Assembly (NCBI GenBank): GCA_005792805.1
Contig: SXQV01000158.1
Span: 1 to 9,939, forward strand
Origin: Methylococcaceae bacterium
GTDB lineage: Bacteria > Pseudomonadota > Gammaproteobacteria > Methylococcales > Methylococcaceae
DNA length: 9,939 nt
Direction of reading: 5' to 3'
The notes under the pieces were generated by a model. It was not told the origin of the DNA, made no database searches, and worked only from the letters and a program-made list of their open reading frames with translations. The position numbers and the translations under genes are program-made. Every line of letters starts with the position of its first letter. Position 1 is the stretch's first letter. Shown here in pieces: positions 5,903 to 9,939 of this stretch.

Positions 5903-6448
5903 ATGAAATTACTGGTTGATTTCTTCCCGATTGTGCTGTTTTTCGTGGCCTACAAAATGGGCGACATCTACATGGCTACTCTGGCCGCCATTGCTGGCGC
6001 GGTCATTCAGGTGGCTTACACCTGGATCAGAACCCGCAAGGTCGAAACCATGCATTTGATCTCGCTGGTGCTGATTGTGGTTTTTGGTGGCGCGACCTGG
6101 TTCCTGCGTGACCCGACCTTCATAAAATGGAAGCCGACCGTACTCAACTGGCTGTTTGCCGCCGTGTTTCTGGGGAGTCAATTCGTTGGCCGCCAACCTG
6201 TCATTCAACGCATGTTGAGTGCCCAAATCGAATTGCCAGTTGAGGTTTGGCGGCGCTTGAATCTGGCCTGGATCACTTTTTTTGTATTGATCGGGTCGGT
6301 CAACCTCTATGTGGCTTTCAACTTCGAGGAAAGCGTGTGGGTGAATTTCAAGCTGTTCGGCATGCTGGGCCTGACGGTGTTATTTGTGCTGCTTCAGTCG
6401 GCGTATCTCTCCAGACACATGCCTGAACCGGCGCCGGGGGAGGAATAA
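5903..6448 (+). CDS. yciB: Inner-membrane septation protein A (YciB/IspZ family)
   Basis: This 181-residue polytopic inner-membrane protein starts MKLLVDFFPIVLFFVAYK, the hallmark N-terminus of the family. Other family features are GxxxFLRDPTFIKWKPTVLNWLFA in the middle and RLNLAWITFFVLIGSVNLYVAF near the C-terminus. About five hydrophobic segments are visible. YciB is linked to cell-envelope synthesis and septation; the old name IspZ refers to intracellular septation in Shigella. No Shine-Dalgarno is seen before the ATG despite a leader of about 120 nt. It is the first gene of a four-gene operon, and only 2 nt separate it from the YciI gene. Confidence 0.93.
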   Translation: MKLLVDFFPIVLFFVAYKMGDIYMATLAAIAGAVIQVAYTWIRTRKVETMHLISLVLIVVFGGATWFLRDPTFIKWKPTVLNWLFAAVFLGSQFVGRQPVIQRMLSAQIELPVEVWRRLNLAWITFFVLIGSVNLYVAFNFEESVWVNFKLFGMLGLTVLFVLLQSAYLSRHMPEPAPGEE

Positions 6449-6450
6449 AC

Positions 6451-6753
6451 GTGCTCTATGCCCTGATTTGCGATGATGTTCCCGGCAGTCTACCCCTGCG
6501 CAAGCAAGCCCGACCGGCACATCTGGAGCGCTTGCAGGCTTTGCAGGCAGATGGCCGGCTGGTGCTGGCCGGGCCTTTCCCCTCGGTGGAAAGCGAAGAT
6601 CCCGGTGACGCGGGCTTTTCAGGTAGCCTCATCGTCGCTGAATTTGAAAGTTACGACGCTGCCCGGCAGTGGGCGAGCGAGGATCCTTACACATTGGCCG
6701 GCGTGTACGCGCAGGTCACCATCAAACCGTTCAAACAGGTATTCCCCCAATGA
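6451..6753 (+). CDS. YciI family protein
   Basis: This 100-residue protein has the compact ferredoxin-like fold family signature: His24 in RPAHLERLQ and Asp34 in LQADGRLVLAGPF, a possible catalytic pair, plus SEDPYTLAGVYAQVTIKPF at the C-terminus. The biochemical role of the family is unsettled. The start is GTG, with a strong GGGAGGA site at the correct distance and 2 nt after the yciB stop. The stop overlaps the bolA start as ATGA. The yciB-YciI-bolA-PpiC order is, as I recall, common in Gammaproteobacteria. Confidence 0.92.
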   Translation: MLYALICDDVPGSLPLRKQARPAHLERLQALQADGRLVLAGPFPSVESEDPGDAGFSGSLIVAEFESYDAARQWASEDPYTLAGVYAQVTIKPFKQVFPQ

Positions 6754-7037
6754 GTGATCGTGTCGAAAAAATCCGGTCCGTTCTGCAGGCGGCGCTGACT
6801 CCAGTCCGATTGGACATTGGCGACGATAGCGCGGCCCATGCCGGTCACGCGGGCGCCGTGCAGAGCGGCGGTGGACATTTCTCCGCCTTCATCGTCGCCG
6901 AAGCGTTTGCCGGTAAAACACTGGTTCAGCGGCACCAGATGGTCTATCGCGCCCTGGGCGAAATGATGCATACCGATATACATGCCTTGATAATCAAGGC
7001 GCTGACCCCCACCGAATCAACTTCAACCCAACCCTAA
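6750..7037 (+). CDS. bolA: BolA family protein
   Basis: BolA proteins are small cytosolic partners of monothiol glutaredoxins in iron-sulfur cluster trafficking, and some influence cell shape and stress responses. The 95-residue product has SGGGHFSAFIVAEAF (39-53), RHQMVYRALGEMM (61-73) and DIHAL (76-80), the conserved core with the invariant RH and H residues. It has a short polar tail. The start ATG overlaps the YciI stop (ATGA), indicating translational coupling. The protein could be annotated as BolA or a BolA-like paralogue. Confidence 0.9.
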   Translation: MSDRVEKIRSVLQAALTPVRLDIGDDSAAHAGHAGAVQSGGGHFSAFIVAEAFAGKTLVQRHQMVYRALGEMMHTDIHALIIKALTPTESTSTQP

Positions 7038-7050
7038 AGGAAAATAACGC

Positions 7051-8013
7051 ATGAATAAATACACCCTGGCATCCGCCATTACGCTCGCCTTAATGACGGC
7101 CGCTTGCGATAAGGGCAACAATACGGCCCCGGCGGCACCCGGAGCATCTGCGCCGGCAGTGGTTGCTGTCGGCGAGGTGGTAGCCACCGTCAATGGCAAG
7201 CCGATCAGCAAGGCGGCGTTTGAGATTCTGTCCGATGAGGTCAACGAGCGTCGTGGTGAGAACAAGGTACCCGACGACAAGATCATCGAGGAGTTGATCA
7301 AACGCGAGTTGCTGAGCCAGGAAGTTGCAGCCTCCGGTCTGCTGAAAGACGCGAAATTCGCGGCGAAAATCGAGAACGCCCAGCGCATGATGCTGTCGCA
7401 GGCGGCTGCTGAGCAGTTCATCGAGAGCGTCAAGGTGACCGATGAAGACCTGAAGAAAGAATATGACGAGCGCGTCGGCCCGATGAAAAATGCCGAATAC
7501 AGAGCAAAGCACATTCTGGTCGAGACGGAACAGGCCGCCAAGGATGTGATTGCCAAATTGGCCAAGGGCGAGAAGTTTGATGCACTGGCCAAGAAGCTTT
7601 CCAAGGATCCAGGCTCCAAGGATAAGGGCGGCGAACTGGGTTGGTTCAGCCCACAGCAGATGGTGGCGCCTTTCTCCGAAGCCGTTATGGCAATGAAAAA
7701 CGGCGAAACGACCCAGGTGCCGGTTCAGAGCCAGTTTGGCTGGCATGTCATTGAGCGCGAAGAATCGCGTGAGCAGGCACCGCCGCCCTTCGACTCGGTC
7801 AAGGATCAGCTGAAAAACATGGTGCAGACCAAGAAGTTGCAGGAACACATTGCGGATCTGCAAACCAAGGCCAAGGTTGAGAACAAACTACCGGCCAAAC
7901 CCGCCGAGGCACCGAAGCCAGTTGCCCCGGCACCGGCTTCAGCCGCTGAACCTGCCGCGCCAGCCCCGGCCCCGGCCCCGGCCTCCGCACCTGCTCCAGC
8001 GGCCCCCCACTGA
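7051..8013 (+). CDS. Periplasmic peptidyl-prolyl isomerase (PpiC/SurA type), probable lipoprotein
   Basis: The 320-residue product is predicted to be an envelope folding catalyst. Residues 1-18 are a signal sequence ending LMTAAC, with Cys19 as the likely lipidation site; Thr at -3 makes the lipobox atypical. Asp20 follows the Cys, and Asp at this place often favours inner-membrane retention in enterobacteria. Residues 43-140 form a SurA-like helical chaperone region starting VATVNGKPIS. The parvulin domain covers about 150-236, with HILV (154-157), GGELGWF (193-199) and FGWHVI (229-234). Residues 280-320 are a Pro/Ala-rich tail. The ribosome site AAGGA precedes the ATG, and the gene lies 13 nt after bolA. 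A strong terminator follows. Confidence 0.92.
   Translation: MNKYTLASAITLALMTAACDKGNNTAPAAPGASAPAVVAVGEVVATVNGKPISKAAFEILSDEVNERRGENKVPDDKIIEELIKRELLSQEVAASGLLKDAKFAAKIENAQRMMLSQAAAEQFIESVKVTDEDLKKEYDERVGPMKNAEYRAKHILVETEQAAKDVIAKLAKGEKFDALAKKLSKDPGSKDKGGELGWFSPQQMVAPFSEAVMAMKNGETTQVPVQSQFGWHVIEREESREQAPPPFDSVKDQLKNMVQTKKLQEHIADLQTKAKVENKLPAKPAEAPKPVAPAPASAAEPAAPAPAPAPASAPAPAAPH
7964..7983 (+). repeat. 6-bp tandem repeat in the Pro/Ala-rich tail
   Basis: The hexamer CCCCGG occurs three times in succession, plus two bases, inside the isomerase gene, encoding alternating Pro-Ala. Gains or losses of whole units would change tail length without a frameshift. Confidence 0.6.
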
Positions 8014-8031
8014 TCGCGGGCTGCATGAGTC

Positions 8032-8061
8032 GAAAAAGCCGGGGTTAACCCCGGCTTTTTC
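8032..8061. terminator. Perfect palindromic rho-independent terminator, bidirectional
   Basis: Each arm is 15 nt (left arm gaaaaagccggggtt) and the whole is a perfect palindrome centred at 8046/8047. It gives a GC-rich stem with a TTAA tip, flanked by A5 on the left and T5 on the right, so it works in both directions. It lies 19 nt after the isomerase stop and closes the yciB operon. Confidence 0.92.
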
Positions 8062-8116
8062 ATTCCAATATAGGCCACGGCGGGTAATGGACGGCAAGTC
8101 CCGGTGGGGTTGTGCG

Positions 8117-8125
8117 TGATATTAT
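8117..8125 (+). promoter_or_regulatory. Extended -10 promoter for aroK-aroB
   Basis: TGATATTAT (8117-8125) fits an extended -10 (TGn then TATTAT). No good -35 is seen 17 bp upstream, as is usual for this class. Transcription would start near 8132, leaving a leader of about 18 nt before aroK. It is placed directly after the upstream terminator. Confidence 0.5.
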
Positions 8126-8149
8126 CTGCCCCTTTTTGGTCGGCATGGG

Positions 8150-8686
8150 ATGAAGCGATATTGCACCAGCATCTACCTGATTGGGCCCATGGGAGCAGGC
8201 AAAAGCACTATTGGCCGTTTGCTGGCAAAGACTCTGGGTATCAGCTTTGCCGATAGCGATAAGGAGATCGAGCGTAAAACCGGCGTCAGCATCCCGATGA
8301 TCTTCGAGTACGAAGGTGAGTCTGGTTTTCGCAAGCGGGAAGCAGAAATGATCGAAGAGCTGACGGGGCTGGATGACATCGTCCTGGCGACCGGAGGCGG
8401 GTCCGTATTGCTCCCGGAAAATCGTTCGCGGTTACGGGACAGAGGCTTCGTGGTCTATCTGCACTGCCCGGTCGACAAACAGCTGGAACGCACTCACAAG
8501 GATTCCAATCGGCCCTTGCTCAAGACCGACAATCCCCGCCAGAGGCTGACAGACCTTTTTGCGATTCGTGAGCCCATCTATCGAGGCTTGGCTGATTGTG
8601 TGGTGGATGCCGGACAGGCCTCCAGCCGCAGTGTCGTTCGGCAAATCCTCAAAGCCCATGAACGAGCAAACTCAAGACAGCACTGA
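8150..8686 (+). CDS. aroK: Shikimate kinase
   Basis: The enzyme phosphorylates shikimate to shikimate-3-phosphate using ATP, in the cytosolic chorismate pathway. The 178-residue product has the Walker A motif GPMGAGKST (12-20), Asp35 in ADSD, Arg61 in GFRKRE, the GGG turn (82-84) that holds shikimate, and the lid with RPLL at 121-124; all match the family. The start is ATG 8150 after a GGGA that lies very close, so initiation may be modest. The earlier ATG at 8145 is out of frame. aroB follows after a single base. Confidence 0.95.
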   Translation: MKRYCTSIYLIGPMGAGKSTIGRLLAKTLGISFADSDKEIERKTGVSIPMIFEYEGESGFRKREAEMIEELTGLDDIVLATGGGSVLLPENRSRLRDRGFVVYLHCPVDKQLERTHKDSNRPLLKTDNPRQRLTDLFAIREPIYRGLADCVVDAGQASSRSVVRQILKAHERANSRQH

Positions 8687-8687
8687 G

Positions 8688-9770
8688 ATGAGAACCTTAA
8701 CCGTCGAACTGGGTGATCGAAGCTATCCGATCTATATCGGACAGGGCCTGCTGGACCAGGCCGAGTTGCTCCTCCGGCATGTGAACTCGCGTCAGGTCAT
8801 GATCGTGACCAATGAGACGGTGGCCCCGCTTTACCTGGATAAGCTGAAGCAGGCCTTCGCAGACCGGCAGCTGGCGACGGTGATTCTGCCGGACGGCGAG
8901 TCCTACAAAACCATCGATTCCGCCATGATGGTTTTCGATGAATTGCTGCGTCTCAAATTCAGCCGGAGCGCACATTTGATCGCGCTGGGTGGCGGGGTGA
9001 TTGGCGATCTCACAGGATTTGCCGCCGCCTGCTACCAGCGGGGCGTGCCGTTCATACAAATCCCCACGACCCTGCTCTCGCAGGTTGATTCCTCGGTGGG
9101 TGGCAAGACGGCGGTTAATCATCCCCGTGGCAAGAACATGATCGGGGCCTTCTTTCAGCCCAAGTGCGTGATTGCGGATATGAGCACGCTCGACACCTTG
9201 CCTGATCGCGAATTGGCGGCGGGGCTTGCCGAGGTGATCAAATATGGACTCATTCGCGATCCAGCATTCTTTGTGTGGCTGGAAGCCCATATTGATGGGC
9301 TGCTGGCGAGGGATTCCGAAGCGCTGGCCTATGCCGTGGAACAGTCCTGCCGCAACAAGGCGGAGGTGGTATCCGCCGACGAGCGCGAGTCTGGTGAAAG
9401 GGCAATGCTCAATCTCGGACATACTTTCGGCCATGCTGTCGAGACGGGTCTGGGTTACGGTGAGGTGCTGCATGGTGAGGCCATTGCCATTGGCACTTGT
9501 CAGGCGGCGGATCTCTCGCGTCGTCTTGGCTGGCTGAGTGAGGATGATGTGGCCCGCATCGTGGCCTTGTTGCAGCGTGCACGGTTGCCGGTCACGCCGC
9601 CGCCGGTGCTGGATGCCGAGGCCTTTTTGGAACACATGGCGGTCGACAAGAAAAACGTCGAAGGACAGCTTCGCTTGATTCTGCTGGAAAAAATTGGCCG
9701 TGCCACTTTGCCGATGCCGGTCGACATCGGCCTGTTACGGCAAACCCTCCAAACTTACGGACGACAGTAA
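8688..9770 (+). CDS. aroB: 3-dehydroquinate synthase
   Basis: AroB converts DAHP to 3-dehydroquinate, the second step of the shikimate pathway, using NAD and a divalent metal, normally zinc. The 360-residue product has the NAD-binding GGGVIGD (101-107), DSSVGGKTAVN (134-144), and the metal ligands Glu182 (AEVIKYG), His245 (NLGHTFGH) and His262 (LHGEA). The start at 8688 gives MRTLTVELGDRSYPIYIG, the typical N-terminus, one base after the aroK stop. An upstream in-frame ATG at 8658 would add ten residues and overlap aroK; neither start has a strong ribosome site. The gene is complete. Confidence 0.95.
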   Translation: MRTLTVELGDRSYPIYIGQGLLDQAELLLRHVNSRQVMIVTNETVAPLYLDKLKQAFADRQLATVILPDGESYKTIDSAMMVFDELLRLKFSRSAHLIALGGGVIGDLTGFAAACYQRGVPFIQIPTTLLSQVDSSVGGKTAVNHPRGKNMIGAFFQPKCVIADMSTLDTLPDRELAAGLAEVIKYGLIRDPAFFVWLEAHIDGLLARDSEALAYAVEQSCRNKAEVVSADERESGERAMLNLGHTFGHAVETGLGYGEVLHGEAIAIGTCQAADLSRRLGWLSEDDVARIVALLQRARLPVTPPPVLDAEAFLEHMAVDKKNVEGQLRLILLEKIGRATLPMPVDIGLLRQTLQTYGRQ

Positions 9771-9774
9771 CACG

Positions 9775-9796
9775 CTCCAGTTCCATCTGGAGATGG
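9775..9796. repeat. Overlapping small inverted repeats after aroB
   Basis: CTCCAG (9775-9780) pairs with CTGGAG (9787-9792), and alternatively CCATC (9783-9787) pairs with GATGG (9792-9796). The two stems exclude each other. No T-run follows, so this is not a standard terminator, and transcription may continue into hemE. Confidence 0.35.
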
Positions 9797-9845
9797 AGTG
9801 TTCCGTATTGCCGTGTCTGACTTTGAGATCGCCCAAGGAATTCTG

Positions 9846-9939
9846 ATGACTGCACCCCTCAAAAACGATTGTTTTCTTCGAGCACTGCTCCGCCAGCCGG
9901 TGGATCGCACCCCGGTCTGGATGATGCGCCAGGCTGGCC
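9846..9939 (+). CDS. hemE: Uroporphyrinogen decarboxylase, N-terminal part
   Basis: The visible 31 residues start MTAPLKNDCFLRALLRQP and continue with VDRTPVWMMRQAG, the highly conserved substrate-binding N-terminus of HemE. The enzyme decarboxylates uroporphyrinogen III to coproporphyrinogen III in heme synthesis. AAGGA at 9835-9839 is 6 nt before the ATG. The gene is cut by the window end. It lies 75 bp after aroB in the same direction. Confidence 0.92.
   Translation, partial: MTAPLKNDCFLRALLRQPVDRTPVWMMRQAG

Noticed and set aside
7799..8078. Minus-strand Ala/Gly-rich and Pro/Arg-rich open frames over the isomerase tail and terminator
   Set aside because: They are shadows of the Pro/Ala repeat tail on the other strand and run across the terminator.
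1..9939. CRISPR array, retron, toxin-antitoxin or other defence system
   Set aside because: There are no regularly spaced repeats, reverse transcriptase motifs or paired small toxin/antitoxin genes in the window.

Overview
The window looks like a piece of a gammaproteobacterial chromosome of moderately high GC. The evidence is a run of core genes with gammaproteobacterial sequence and order: nagZ with a hypoxanthine phosphoribosyltransferase and an S-methyl-5'-thioinosine phosphorylase; yciB-YciI-bolA-PpiC; and aroK-aroB followed by hemE. The species cannot be named from this sequence alone.

Left part (1 to about 2845) is accessory DNA. It opens with the last codons of a tyrosine recombinase running toward the 3' end of a tRNA-Lys gene on the minus strand, the classic arrangement of an element integrated into a tRNA. 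The tRNA has a good promoter but an A.G mismatch in its acceptor stem, as if its two halves came from different sources. Beyond it lie a probable remnant of an IS transposase N-terminus, a small minus-strand protein with a duplicated SVLRRH motif, a membrane fatty acid hydroxylase that has lost its C-terminal third, and an apparently intact two-domain chromate transporter (chrA) whose start overlaps the hydroxylase stop.

Middle part (2955 to 5676, all minus strand) is a housekeeping cluster: a DUF1244 protein, nagZ (peptidoglycan recycling), a hypoxanthine-guanine phosphoribosyltransferase and an MTI phosphorylase. The last three are tightly packed. The two purine enzymes form consecutive steps: MTI is split to hypoxanthine and methylthioribose-1-phosphate, and hypoxanthine is then converted to IMP.

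Right part (5700 to 9939, plus strand) starts at a divergent promoter region where two TATAAT boxes face each other within one 19-bp dyad. The operon yciB-YciI-bolA-PpiC follows, with near-zero spacing, and ends at a perfect palindromic terminator. A separate promoter then serves aroK-aroB (shikimate pathway), followed by the start of hemE (heme synthesis), which runs off the window.

I see no convincing undescribed system. The most interesting part is the integrase/tRNA-Lys junction and the mosaic of gene fragments beside it.
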